Shown piece by piece: positions 13,020-25,090 of a stretch of 64,000 nucleotides of DNA. Under the pieces are notes generated by a model. That model did no database searches and had not been told where the DNA came from. It worked only from the letters and a program-made list of their open reading frames with translations. Position 1 is the stretch's first letter. Every line of letters starts with the position of its first letter. Made by a program: the position numbers and the translations under genes. The DNA is taken from assembly GCA_023548195.1 (NCBI GenBank), contig JAJHZJ010000413.1, positions 14,691,941 through 14,755,940 of the forward strand, written 5' to 3'. This DNA is from Bettongia penicillata ogilbyi. Its lineage: Eukaryota; Chordata; Mammalia; Diprotodontia; Potoroidae.

Positions 13020-13155
13020 TTAGTTATCCCTCATTGGAGGGCTTCCAGCAAAGGCTGTGATCACTTTTTGAGTATAATGTAAAAGAAGAAGCTTGATCAG
13101 AGATGGGCTGCATCATATCACTCTTAAGGTCTTCTCTGACTTGAAGATTCCGTGA
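13020..13155 (+). repeat. L3/CR1-type 3' fragment
   Basis: CCCTCATTGGAGGGCTTCCAG, GATGGGCTGCATCATAT and TTGAAGATTCCGTGAAATGG resemble the widespread mammalian L3/CR1-like sequence (ends ...CAACTCTGAAATTCTGTG). The same block recurs at 53400-53545. Confidence 0.45.
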
Positions 13156-13185
13156 AATGGTCAAAGAGATGAAGACCAATTTCCC

Positions 13186-13447
13186 AAGTAATAGCTAACA
13201 GTTATCTCGCATTTTAAAGTTTATAAAACCCTTTACAAATATTATCTGATTTTATTCTCACAATAGCCCTGGAGAAGATAGGCACTATTACTATCTCAAT
13301 TTCATAAATAAGGAAACTTAGGCATACAGAGACTGATGATTTGCCTAGTCACACTTTTTGTAAGTGAAGCATCTGAGGCTAGATTTGAATTCAGATCTTC
13401 TTGACTCCAGGATCAGCACCTCTATCCACTAATCTGCCTTGCTCCAT
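13186..13447 (+). repeat. MIR3-type marsupial CORE-SINE
   Basis: Near full-length: TAATAGCTAACAGTTATCTC, TTTATTCTCACAATAGCCCT, GATAGGCACTATTACTATCT, GATTTGAATTCAGATCTTCT and CACCTCTATCCACTAATCTG in order. 13450-14110 shows nothing else assignable. Confidence 0.75.
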
Positions 13448-14112
13448 TTAACATATATCCAGTTCTCCCCAAATGGTCCAAGAAGAAATTTATTATACCC
13501 CTTCTGAGCCTTAGGTAAGGAAATACCCAGAAGAAAAGACACCCCAAGATTATTTTTCCCTAGAGTTTCCTTTTCTCTTTGGTTGCAGTAAATATTTGGC
13601 AGGACCGGAGAGTGTATTCCTCCTCGTTTTTATTTCATCTTTGATTTGACCACATGTTTTGGGGGATAAAAATTGTCTGAGTTTGATGTATTTCAGTTCC
13701 TACATGATTCAATGTATTTTAATTAAAATGTATCTTGATACATTTTAAAACATAATTAAGTTGTATTTTAGTTCCTAAATAAAGATCAAAAGTACAACAA
13801 TTCTTGAAATCTCATTTCCTTGGTCACACAGAACTATGCTGAAAGTGGAGAGCACCAATCGTTTCAAGCCTGCTTCTGTGGGGTAGTATCACCACCTTGT
13901 GGGTTTTGGTGGGTATTGCAACAAAAGTCTTCAAGAGCTGGGATGCATTTTGCACTTTGAATCACTTTGAAAAGTAATGAAATTTCATCTACTAGAAATA
14001 ATTCCGTATGCTTGCACAGAACAGGCCTAAATATAGGATACTAGACATAGACCAAGAATGTGCTTCCTCAGTTTTCATCTAACTTTTTGGAATTAGTTAC
14101 TTTATTGATACT

Positions 14113-14140
14113 CGATGATGATGATGATGATGATGATGTT
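14113..14140 (+). repeat. (GAT)n trinucleotide repeat
   Basis: About eight GAT units, followed by a degenerate GTT stretch. Confidence 0.9.
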
Positions 14141-14644
14141 GACGTTGTTGAGTTAAAATTATTTGCTGAGGGGAAGGTCTGAATGGGAAGAGTGGTAACA
14201 TTAGGGGAAGAAAGATAAAATCAATGCGAAGGAGATAGATCCTTTTTTCTAGATGTACAAATACTTCTGTAGTGTATTTGATACGGCTTTCCTGATTTCG
14301 TTATTAAAGGGTAAAAACTGCCCTTTGGGGAATTTATTCTTGGTCTCACATCTCTTTGGGGCTACGAATGCTATTGTTAAATATTTCTAAAAGCCAAAAA
14401 TACACTGCTCTATTTTATACAGAAAGTAAAAGTATGGTTCATTTGTTTAGTAGTGTCATGATTAGAAGTAAAAACTGCACAAATGGTAATGGAATGGGAT
14501 GATTCAACAATGCTGAAAGTAGAGAGATGTTTAGATTTCTTGAGAGAAAACTACAAGTGTCCATTTTTATGACCACATTTTCTTATATTTCCATGATTGG
14601 AATACTATTTTAGACTTTTAGTCTTTCTTTGTATCCCAAACACT

Positions 14645-14868
14645 TAGCATAACTCATTGAATTCCCACAACAATTCTGCGAGATAGGTGCTATTATTAAA
14701 ATCCCCAAATTCTAAAGTTGAGGAAAGTGAGGTAGACAGTAGTTAAGTGATTTGTCCAGGGTCACATAGCTAGGAAGTATTTGAGGCTGAATTTGAAATC
14801 ATATTTCCCTGACTTCAGTCACAGTGACTTCAGTCCACTACACCTTCTAGCTGCCTCAGGTTAGGTTG
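14645..14868 (+). repeat. MIR3-type marsupial CORE-SINE
   Basis: CACAACAATTCTGCGAGATA, GGTGCTATTATTAAAATCCC, GTCCAGGGTCACATAGCTAG and CCACTACACCTTCTAGCTGC in order. Confidence 0.7.
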
Positions 14869-15519
14869 AAGCCTCCAAGTTAACACAAGTAGCCATGATA
14901 TATAAATAAAGAAGGATCTATGATTTCAAAGTGGGTGGTGGAAATTTCCTTTATAAGCCATCACAATTCCCAGATGATTTAAAAGACAAATCTCCCAGGA
15001 ACTGTCTGGAAAAGATAGCACCGTATCCTCTATATCAGACTACTTCTATAATAACAATACCACTTGACAAAGGCATCGCAAAGTAACAAAACCAAGCATC
15101 TAGGTGTCCCTGACACTCAGAAGCAGAAGCCTAAGGAGGGTGCTGTCACTGCTACATAATCGCCAAAGCCCTCTGAGAAGTGGAATAGGTAGCAAGAATG
15201 CAAGAAAGAACATGACCTGACTCAAGAGTCATGAGAATTCAGAACAAGGAAGACAGTTCTTTTCTATTGATGACACAGAATGGGAGGTGGGAAGGGTTAG
15301 GCAAAGCAGGAGGTGTTTCCAAATTCCCTCCTTGCTTTTGGATATCCAGTTATCAGGTTAGAGAGAACTGGGCACTGAAATTTAGGATCCTACTAAGTAG
15401 ATTTGAGGAGATGACTCTCTCAGTGTTTATAGGGCCAATATATGCATCAAACTAACCATAGCTGTTGCTGATTCTTACATCAGTATTATCAGAAGAGAAC
15501 ACAGGAGGAGCATATGAAG

Positions 15520-16215
15520 AGAGTAGTCATTCAAAAATATTTACTAAGTATTACTATGTGCCAGGCACTGTGCTATGTGCTAGGGGTACAAGGAAGGCAA
15601 AACAAAAAAACAAAACAGTCCCTGCCCTGAAAGAGCTTAGAGTCTAATGGGGGAGTCAATATGCAAACAGCTGCGAACAGAGGAACTGTATACAAGACAA
15701 ATTGGATGACAATCAAGTGAAGGAAGAGGCTTCCAATAGAAAGGGAGATTTGAGCTGAGACTTGAAGAATGCCAGGGAAACCAGGAGTGGAAATGGGTAG
15801 GAAAGGATTCTAAGTGTGGGGGACAACCAATGAGAAGGTCCAGAGTCAGGAGGCAGAGGATCTTTTAATGAACAGCAAGGAGATCAATGTCACTGCATTG
15901 AGCATGTGAAGGATGGTAAAGTGTAAAAAGAGTGGAAAGATTGTGTGTGTGTAGGGGAGGGGCAGTTATGGAGGGTTTTGAATGCCAAGGAAAGAATTGT
16001 ATATATGATCCTGGAGGTAACAGGAAGCTAACAGAATTAATTTAGAAGAAGGGAATGACATGGTCCGATAAGTGATTGACAGCTGAGTAGAGAGAGGACT
16101 GGAATGGGGAGAGACTTGTGGTAGGCAGATAAACCAGGGGGCTAATGCAATAGTCCAGGTGTGAGGTGATAAGGGACTGCATCAAGGTGGCAACAGTGTC
16201 AGAGGAGAGATAGAG
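15520..16215 (-). mobile_element. L2 LINE 3' fragment
   Basis: The plus strand shows the antisense of an L2 3' end and late ORF2: ACTATGTGCCAGGCACTGTG, AGTCCCTGCCCTGAAAGAGC, GAGTTTGAGCTGAGACTTGAA-like, then GGAGGTAACAGGAAGCTAAC, GACATGGTC and GCAATAGTCCAGGTGTGAGG. Many stops in the coding direction. Confidence 0.75.
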
Positions 16216-16399
16216 GTGTTGTATTCAAGAGATGTTATGAAGGTCGTAGGCCCTGAAGTCTTACTCTGTGTGAACAGTCACATGGATAGTTTTCAAAAGA
16301 ATATTTTAACAAGCATCAGATTCTGCAAGGCTCTACAGAGAGCAGAATTATTTTTTTTGGGTGTGTGTGTGTGTGTGGTAAATTGTAGACTAGATCATT

Positions 16400-17065
16400 G
16401 GTTGGTTGGTTGTTGTCCTTCGTTCTCGAAGAGGATCCAAGTGACATCACCATGATAAAGTGAAGTTTCAATGTGTACGACTGCGGCTGATCAGACCAAT
16501 ATGAGCTCGGAATGCTCTACTACAGATTGGGCACAGACAATCCATGTGAACATTTGGAGTGGTTACTCCAAATTTGCACATCCTATGTTTCCTTTGTGGT
16601 GTTTCAATTCTGCTTTGCTCAAAGAGCACAGTACCCTTTCTAATGTGGGCATGCCATGCTGAGAGGTCCTGTGCCAGTGTCTTCCATGTCGCACAATCAA
16701 ATCCAAAGTTCTTGAGAGAGACCTTGAGAGTGTCCTTGTATCACTTCTGACCACCATGTGATTGCCATGCCCCTACATAAAATATTCTTTTGGGCAAGCA
16801 TACATTTGGCATTCAAACAATGTGGCCAGCCCATTGGAATTGTGCTCTCTGTAACTCAGTTCGAATGCTTAGCAGCTCAGGTCGAGCAAGGACCTCAGTG
16901 ACTGGTACTTCATCCTGCCAGGTGATCCTCAGAATCTTCCTAAGACAGTTTCAAATGGATATTCAGTCTTAGAATCGCCTGTCCATGTTTCACAGGCATA
17001 TAATGAGGTCAGCACAATAGTTCTGTAGACCTTTGGTTTGGTATTGCTATCTAGACCAGATCATA
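16400..17065 (-). mobile_element. Non-LTR retrotransposon C-terminal coding region and 3' end
   Basis: In minus-strand frames, broken by stops, the reading includes IVLTSLYACETWT, a LLYACETWT-type motif near the reverse transcriptase C-terminus, then VLARPELLSIRTEL-like and a weak zinc-finger-like end CPICSRAFRAHIGLIS. The terminal block near 16404-16445 ends in AACAACCAACCAACC on the minus strand, a short tandem tail and not poly(A). This points to an RTE/CR1-type mechanism; I cannot name the clade with confidence. Confidence 0.65.
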
Positions 17066-17353
17066 GCAATTATACCGTATGAGGAGACATATGCAGAGGA
17101 ATCTATCTAACAAATCAACGGCTCTCTCCAGCTCAGGGGTGGGCATGGGGCAATAAATCTGTCTTGGTCTCACTGACTATTCTCCCCTTTACTTTAAACC
17201 TTGTGTGTCATTATAAGTGAGCATTGCCATGCTAATGCTGCCTCTTCTGCCACAAACACAGGACTGAAGAGCTAAAGCTAAAAGATGGCAGTCAGAGTCC
17301 ATGGAGTCCAATTGCCTTGTTTTCCCAGGGGGATTAGTACCTTGTACAAGGTC

Positions 17354-17398
17354 ACATATATACATGTATGCATACATATATACATACATATGTATATC
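17354..17398 (+). repeat. (TACA)-type microsatellite
   Basis: Imperfect tetranucleotide and TATA-rich repeat. The flanking 17065-17785 otherwise shows no assignable feature. Confidence 0.7.
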
Positions 17399-17784
17399 AG
17401 TATTAAAGATTCCTTGTGTTTTTCTTTGCTCTGAATCAATATGCTTCCTCAAAACAAATCTTTTTTTTTTTCCTTTTTGCTCATATACAGCTTCACAGTC
17501 AATCTTTCTTTTATCAGTTGCAAGGTCCTTTACAATGTGCTTGACTATTAAGTTCATTTAACTGTCTGGTATATCTCTGCTTCATTTCTTTACTGTATAA
17601 GCAAGCTAACTTTTAACTGACAAAATTCACTAAAACAGGGTAGAGGGACACCTTGTGGTCTGGGTCTAGTAATAGTATGGCCTGTAAATAGAAAGTTGTT
17701 GCTAGTGTTTTCGGGACTGATTTCTTTAAATTCTGTTTTTATCCTGGATCAATTCTGTTTCCCCATTTGCAGCTCTTACATTAT

Positions 17785-17910
17785 ATAAATATTTAGATTA
17801 TATGGTGGATAGACTTGGATCTGGAGTCAGAAAGATCTGAGTTTGAATGCTGCCTCACTTACTAGCTGTGTGACCCTGGCCAAGTCACTTGATCTTTTCA
17901 CAACTGTAAA
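17785..17910 (+). repeat. CORE-SINE fragment (THER/Mar-type)
   Basis: GGATCTGGAGTCAGAAAGAT, CTTACTAGCTGTGTGACCCT and CAAGTCACTTGATC, then ACTGTAAAATGGAGA. Only the central part is retained. Confidence 0.7.
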
Positions 17911-18069
17911 ATGGAGAGCACTTACTTGACTGACTCAGTAGCTTTGCTTCTCTCTGACGGAATAAGCTCATCACTATGCAGAATGACTCAGTTTTTGATA
18001 CTCAACATTTTTTCAGCTCTGGAGATGGGAATAATATACTCCTCCCAAATTTGTCCTTTACAGAGGAGC

Positions 18070-18297
18070 CAGCCACCAAGAGCAAATCAGTCATTTGAGA
18101 CTATTGACTGGAAGGTCAAATACTGAAGCTGAAATACTTTGGCCACATGATGAGAAGGCAGGACTCACTAGAAAAAACCTTTGTTGGGAAAGATTGAAGG
18201 CAAAAGGAAAAGGGGACTGCAGAGGATGAGACGGATAGTGTTGTGGAAGCAATGAACATGAGCTTGGACAGACTTTGGGAGATAGTGGAGGATTACT
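18070..18297 (+). mobile_element. RTE (Bov-B-like) LINE 3' coding fragment
   Basis: The plus strand reads FGHMMRRQDSLEKTFVGKIEG, then KRKRGLQRMRRIV and AWTDFGR. This matches the conserved C-terminal run of RTE/Bov-B reverse transcriptase proteins (GHVMRR.DSLEKTLMLGKIEG.RRRGQQRMRW). It is broken and short, and joins directly to the SINE at 18297. Confidence 0.75.
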
Positions 18298-18590
18298 GTT
18301 GTTCTTTGTCCTTCATTCTCAAAGAGGACCATGACATCATGGAGGAGATTCTATGACACGCAAGTGAATAGGATTTAAGCAAGGGACGGCTGTGCAAAGT
18401 CAGAAGCCTCACTTTCTCTTCCAGAGCCTTCTGAGTCCACCGGCCAGATATGTATCAGGATGACTGGAGATGGCCTCAGATGCAGTGGTACACCTTGGTC
18501 CTTTAAAGGTGAGGTCTTTAGCATGTTTCAGTTTGACTAAGGCAACACCCATTCAGTGTTTAAGGTTAGGTTAAAAAAATGAGGCAAAGA
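18297..18590 (-). mobile_element. SINE sharing its 3' end with the LINE at 16400-17065
   Basis: The plus-strand start TTGTTCTTTGTCCTTCATTC, CTCAAAGAGGACCATGACATC corresponds to the LINE end near 16410 (TTGTTGTCCTTCGTTCTCGA, then AGAGGATCCAAGTGACATC). The rest (GGACGGCTGTGCAAAGTCAG, CAGATATGTATCAGGATGAC, AACACCCATTCAGTG) is unrelated to the LINE, as expected of a SINE that borrowed a LINE tail. Confidence 0.65.
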
Positions 18591-19276
18591 ATGGCCTCTT
18601 TAACCTAGTAGAGAAAAAAAAAAGGTCAAACTGGGAGGGGAAGACCCTCAGAGTTTCTGACCAAAACAGAAACGATTCCCACTTATATTTACTCTGAGTC
18701 AATCAGGGCTATTTTATCTTAGTTTTGCCCTGACTGAATTTCCCTGTATACTTCTATGGCTATCCAGTTGCCAGGATGTCTTTCAGGGCTCCCAAACAGC
18801 ATCATGCACTCTGTACTAGTATCTACCAGAGTTCACATGGTTTTTTTTTTTAGGACCCCAGTATATGGTAACTGGTACATGGGGCCTCCAGTCACTCCCT
18901 ATAGCCCCACATTGGAGGTAAACTTGGTGATCTTCCAAAGAGAGGGAAATTGGGAGTATCCACCCCATATACCCTAAGAGCTGCTGCAGGCTGTGCTCTT
19001 TGACATCACCCTTCCACCCTCAGTGGAATAGACTAACCCTGCTGCACACCCTCATATCCCAAGGACTGTTCTGAATGGGCAGAACCAATCTGGAAAAGGC
19101 TTTTATCTTATCCTTTCCTTTTCATATTCAGTAATCAATTAGCAATTTCAGTTTTCAATATTAAAACAATAACCCCAAATAACTTAACAGTCTTATAACT
19201 TTCATAAGTGATAGTCAAATTGTTTTAGCTGTACCTTCCTCTTAACTACAGGAAAAGTGGAAATACCCAGTTTTCT

Positions 19277-21514
19277 TTTTTATCAAATTATTTTTAGTTT
19301 TCAACATTCATTTGTACAAGAGATGGCATGCTTTCTGATTATCCCGTTCCCAAGTCTGATCTTCTTTCTATCATGCCCCCATTCATCACCTTTCCCCTTA
19401 TTTTTTTGTAGGGTAAGATAGATTTCTATACCCCATTGCCTGTATGTCTTATTTCCTAATTGCATGTAAAAACAATTAACATTTGTTTTTAAAACTTTAG
19501 AGTTCTAAATTCTCTCCCTTCTTCCCTCCCCACCCCCTCGACAAGACAAACAATTCAACATAGGTTATACATGTGTAGTTATGCAAAACATTTCCATAAG
19601 TCAAATTGTGAAAGACTATTTCCCTCCATCCTATCCCGTCCCCCAATTATATTCTATTTTCTCTTTTGACCTTGTCCTTTTTCAGATGTTTGCTTCTGAC
19701 CACCCTCTCCTTTAAGCTGTCCCTCCCTTTCGTCATTTCCTCCCCTCCATCCCCCCACCCCAACCCCTTCTCCCTTACTTTCCTTAGGATAAGATAACCA
19801 ATTGAGTGTATATGCTATTCCCTCCTTAAGTCAAATCCAATGAGAGTAAGGTTCTTTCATTCCCTCTCACCTCTTTCCTCTTCTACATTGTGAAACATTT
19901 TTCTTGCCTCTTTTATGTGAAACAATTTACCCCATTCTATCTCTCCCTTTCTTCTTCCTTTTACCCCTCAATTTTATTTTTTAGATATCCCTTCATATTC
20001 AACCCACCCTATGCCATCTATCTCTATCAATCCATCCATCCATCTATCTATATTTCCTCCAACTACCCTAATACTGAGAAAAGTCTCATGAATTACAAAT
20101 ATTATCTTTCCACGTAGGAATGTAAAGAGTTCAACTTTAATAAATCCCTTATGATTTCTCTTTCCTGTTTACCTTTTTATACTTCTCTTGATACTTGTGT
20201 TTGAAAGTCAAATTTGCTATTCAGCTCTGATTTTTTCAACATGAATGCTTGGAAGTCCTATATTTCACTGAAATTCCATTTTTCCCCCTGAAGTATTACA
20301 CTCAGTTTTGCTAGGTAGGTGATTCTTGGTTTTAATCCTAGCTCCTTTGATCTCTGGAATATCATATTCCAAGACTTCAGATCCCTGAGTGTAGAAGCTG
20401 CTAAATCTTGTGTTATCCTGATCATATTTCCACAATACTTGAATTATTTCTTTCTGGCTGCTTGCAATATTTTCTCTTTGACCTGGGAATTCTGGAATTT
20501 GGCTACAGGATTCCTAGGATAGGAGAGAGATTGGGATCTCTTTCAGGAGGTGATTGGTGGATTCTTTCAATTTCTATTTTCCCTTCTGTTTCTAGAATAT
20601 CAGGACAGTTTTCCTTGATAACTTCTTGAAAGATGATAGCATGGCTCTTTTCTTCATCATGGCTTTTAGGGAGTCCAACAATTTTTGTATCATCTCTCCT
20701 GGATCTATTTTCCAGGTCAGTGTTTTTTCAAATGAGATATTTCACATTATCTTCTATTTTTTTCATTCTCTTGGTTTTGTTTTATAATTTCTTGATTTCT
20801 CATATAGTCATTAGCTTCTTTGGCTCCACTCTAATTTTGAAGGAATTATTTTCTTCAGTGAGATTTTGGACCTCCTTTTCCATCTGGCCAATTCTGCTTC
20901 TTAGGGCATTCTTCTTTTCATAGGCTTTTTGGACCTCTTTTGCCATTTGGGTTGGTCTATTTTTAAGGTGCTATTTTTTCCAGCATTTTTGTCAAGGTCA
21001 GACTCTGCTTCCAGTAGAAGTGTGGGTGGGTGTGGATGTGCTGTTCTGATGCTCTATCCCTCACCATCTGTGGGCTCAGAGCCCCAGAAGTAGCCACTGC
21101 TGCTGCCACTACCTCCTCCATCCTGGGGCTGGACTCCCACCAGACCATGCTCCCTCTTTCATCAAGGTCCGACAGAGTTTTCTCACTGACCTTCTATACT
21201 ATCTTTGGTGTTTGTGGGTGGAGAAGTCTGGAAACTGCCACAGCTGCCAGTGATTCATTCCTAAGACCTGCTCCAATCCTGTCTGTGCCAGCCAGGCTGG
21301 ATTGTGCTTCACTTCCAGCCTGATGTGATATCAATACCCTTCCTGCCAACCTTCCAGGTTGTCTTGGACTGGAGATTTGTATCACTCTGTCATTTTGTGG
21401 GTTCTGTAGCTCTAAAATTTGTTTAGAGTCATTTTTTAACAGGTATTTGGAGGGGGGGCAGGAGAGCTCATGTAAGTCCCTGCTTTTACCCTGCCATCTT
21501 GGCTCTGCCCCTCA
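19277..21514 (-). mobile_element. HAL1 (half-LINE1) element with target-site duplication
   Basis: The minus strand starts at about 21514 with GGGGCAGAGCCAAGATGGCA, the 5' end typical of marsupial L1. About 500 bases of 5' UTR, a short ORF1 remnant (about 20110-20985) and an 830-base non-coding tail ending in A-rich sequence at about 19277 follow. Direct repeats AAATACCCAGTTTTCT (19261-19276) and AAATAGCCAGTTTTCT (21515-21530) differ at one base of 16. No reverse transcriptase is present. Compared with the copies at 34181-34620 and 57840-58340, the ORF1 start and most of the coiled coil are missing at a junction near 20988. ORF1 is not open. Confidence 0.85.
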
Positions 21515-21530
21515 AAATAGCCAGTTTTCT

Positions 21531-24500
21531 AAATGACAATTACAAAACATTATAAGACAGAATTAGCAGGGCTGATAAAATGACATTACTGGTTTTAAAC
21601 AATTTTTCCAATCTTTTAATTTCTTTCAGTTCATACTTTAATAACATCCAAATTATGAAAAGTTACTTGACGTAACTGATACAAAAGCTTACCAATTTTA
21701 AATAATGGTATGTATTTGAAACTTGAAACAAACCCATCACCAATCAGGTGACTCTAATTCTGTTGAATGCATTTCCAAATTACTTTATATAGAAAATCAG
21801 GCATCTCATCACCATTGACATTGCATGCTAGTTACATCTAATTAAGGAACTAATAATGATAGACATATATATAGTATTTGCCCTATGCCAGGCATTGTGT
21901 TAGGCACTTTATACTCTGTTGAAGTAAACTGAGGTGACTTGCTTAAGGTCATTCAGTTAACAAATTTCAGAACTATATATTTTCCCAATTTGTCTTAGTG
22001 CCAAATAGTATAATAAATGCTAATTTACCTCAATAATCAAATTAGGAGAAACCAATTTCATTTAAAATGTGACAAGGGTGAATTTAATTACCTGCATCTA
22101 TGTTTCAAATAGCATTACACAGAATCTGGGGTTATAATTTTAATACTGACTGTGGTATTACAATTTATACAAATGCTACTTATTCTAATCATTTCATATT
22201 ATGGAGTCCACTATTTTCAGGCAATTCACTGTCAAAGATTATAAACATGGCAATCTCATATTAAGATTTAATCTACCCCAATTATCATACTTAAGAGCAT
22301 GTTTTAATTTGGTTCAAATCTCAGTTCCACAATCTTGGAAGGAACCCAAAGCTTATCAATTTACCCAGAGCTCTCTATGATTTCTTCTTCTAAGAATCTT
22401 ATATAATTTAGTCAAGTTTCCAATTTTAATACACATCACAATTTTAAAAGTTGCTTTAAAATTGACCAGTACTTAATTATAGCTTGTAAGACTCCCTAAA
22501 TTCTAGGTAGTTATTCCAATCAAACTCATTTACCTTTTGATTCTTTTTCGATTCACACAAACCTTTCACTTTTTAGTGAGCCAGGAAAGATTTAAGTGCC
22601 AGTCTATTCCAAAGTGCATGCCTCTTCCCTCTTTTCACCTTGAAATTTTCACTGACATAGCCCTCAAACCTATCTGTCTCTAATTAGTGCAGTAAACTTT
22701 TCTCTTTTATCTGAGGGGAAAAGTTTCCCCCACTTCCCCTTTCTTTCTTGTCTGTCCTTTAGTATGCCAAAACCATGTTCAAGAATGACCACAGTTCGGG
22801 AATGCAGAGGGAAAGATTTTTAATTTTTACTCAAATAACACTTTTCTTTCTCTTCTTCTTCTGTTCACCCACCTAGGCTGCTGTAGTCAACCACGGATGA
22901 AGGGAGAGGAAAGAGTCACAATTACATGACTTGCCACTTTCCTGTTTACATGTTTAACTCCTTTCAGCCTAGCTAACTGGCAAACAACCATTTATACATT
23001 TTTTTTTCTGGAATTTTTTCCAGCAACTTTCATTCTCAACCTCCGAGTCTAGGAACTTGGTAATGGCTTTTCTTAATGCTGTGAGGAAGCCAGTCTACTG
23101 CCACTACTTTCTTCCCTTCTCTTCCCAACCTGATGGAATATAATTCATAGACAAGAGAAAATAAAGAAGATTCAGGGGTGGGGAGATGGGAAGGTACTTA
23201 GGTAGGCATAGAAGAGCAACAGGTTTCTGAGGAAAGTGGTTCCACAAAGAAATATTTTTTTAAGAGGAAATTTCCTGCCTAGGATTATGGTCCTTATCTA
23301 CTTTAAGGGTTGTCACCACTCTACTAAGTCACCAAGGATCCAATTTTGTTTTAATCTCCTTTAACCACAACATGCAATTGATTGACATGCCAAGGGTATC
23401 TGCTGGCCTCCACTTCTGACAACAAGAGTTGTTGCCTCCACTGAGAAAGTCTGTCTCTTTATGACTGCAGCCTATTGTTGGTCATACTGTATGAATGAAT
23501 AAATTACAAGGCAAAAGTAAGAGTAGAAACAATGATTCAGCCACTGTTTGCCAACCTCCAAACTAAAATGTAAACTAGCATCTGTTTACAACTCCTTTGA
23601 GATTCATACCTACTCTGGGGAACGATAGATCAACAGTCCTAATGGAGGTAAGAGAGCCCTAAGGGGATATACACAAATAGACACAGTGTGAAGACTCTGC
23701 CACAGTTAGAGACAGCCTACAGTTTATGAATCATAGGCCTGGCCTAGTAACCCATTCACAAAAGCCATTCACCCCTACTATGGAGAAATCCATTTTACAA
23801 GACCCAGAGGGTAGCCTCATGTGAGCGCCAGTAAGGAAAACTTCTTAAGTTTAAACTTAAATTGTTTTAGTGAGCCCAAACAGCAAATACAGCATGTGGA
23901 TTACAACTTAGAAAATTTTGCCTTGACCAACTCAACCCTTCTATTAGGAGGTTCTGCTTTGGGCTATGAAGACAATCATCAAATAAAGGTCATTATCTAT
24001 AAAACTTGGAGAATGGCAAAATTCAAGATGCTGCCAGTTGGAAAGGTTCAGATTACCCTACCAATTGATACCCTTGTCCCTCCCTCACCCCCGATCAAAT
24101 CCTCCCAAACAAGCAGAGTGGGCTATGAAAGGAGAGAGAATATCTAAACACATTTCTAAGGATACTGAGACAGGCTACATAAGCTTGCCACAGTTCTCTT
24201 CCAACTGAAGTAGTTAAGATTAAAATTATCCTACTTTTCAGAGAACAATTTTCCCCAAAAGGCAAAAAAATATCTGGGTGCTGAAAGGAGATTCCAAAGA
24301 AATGCACGGTTTTGGTATGGATTATAAGGTCCTAATAGATTGGGTTAAATAGTTAACAAAGTACTTGTCAGAACAGGTCTTCAATCTACGTATCAAATCA
24401 CCTATTCTTAGATTTTGTTTATGCTCTGTCAAAAAACCTATGCTCTCCTCCTCCCTTAACCATAATAGATCAGAGGAAGCTGGATGTAAACAGTTTGATG

Positions 24501-24900
24501 ACTGTCCTAAATGTTAAAACACAGGACCGTTAATTCTGGTCCTATGCCTGAATGTTCTAGTGGGAGAAAAATTCATGGATTTATCAATTAATACTTGCTG
24601 TTCAGTTTCCATCAGGAACAGGAACCAGCCAGCAAAGGGGCCTATTCTCTACCCCTGCCAGCATGGGAGTTCCACAGAGCAGGGTGGAACAAGTGCCTTC
24701 TACAGCTCTCCCCTTATCCTTTCTTCAATGGGATGCCTTTCCATCAACTGGACCCTCTTTTCAAGAAGATAGTCTCTCTGTACTCTGCCTCCGGCACACT
24801 ACTTCTGGATCACTGCTCAGTTCTGGGCACCAGTCTGATAAGATTGCCTTAATTATTTTGGGACCTTCTCATATTAGATTAGTTAAAACAAACAAAAACA
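21531..24900. other. Intergenic stretch without assignable feature
   Basis: AT-rich sequence with a small L2/MIR-like fragment at about 21860-21965 (CTATGCCAGGCATTGTGTTA). The rest shows no known repeat core, splice-supported exon or RNA gene that I recognise. The open frame at 23821-24147 has no recognised motif and no supporting context. Unique-looking non-coding sequence such as 22260-22500 could be checked for conservation. Confidence 0.5.
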
Positions 24901-25090
24901 ACTTGAGGTTTACCCTGGATAGAAGACAAGGGGAAAATTTGATTGATGTCTTTCAAGTATTTAAAAGCCTTTCATATAGAAGAGGAATTAGAGGAGTAAG
25001 ATTCATAAGTTGTGGAAGTAAATTTAGGCTTGATGTCAGAAGCTTTCTACTAATAAAGCTATTCAGAAGTAGAATAGGCTGTCTTGTCCT
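24900..25090. repeat. L3/CR1-type fragment
   Basis: GAAGACAAGGGGAAAATTTG, CTTTCAAGTATTTAAAAGCC, TTTAGGCTTGATGTCAGAAG and AAGTAGAATAGGCTGTCTTG resemble the mammalian L3/CR1-like sequence. Orientation relative to the element's genes is not decided. The 165-codon open frame at 24663-25160 overlaps it and is not a gene. Confidence 0.5.

Noticed and set aside
14113..14150. GAT repeat as a possible CRISPR-like or satellite array
   Set aside because: Simple trinucleotide repeat with no spacers.
16216..16972. Overlapping short open frames on both strands
   Set aside because: They fall in the decayed non-LTR element at 16400-17065 and the L2 fragment before it.
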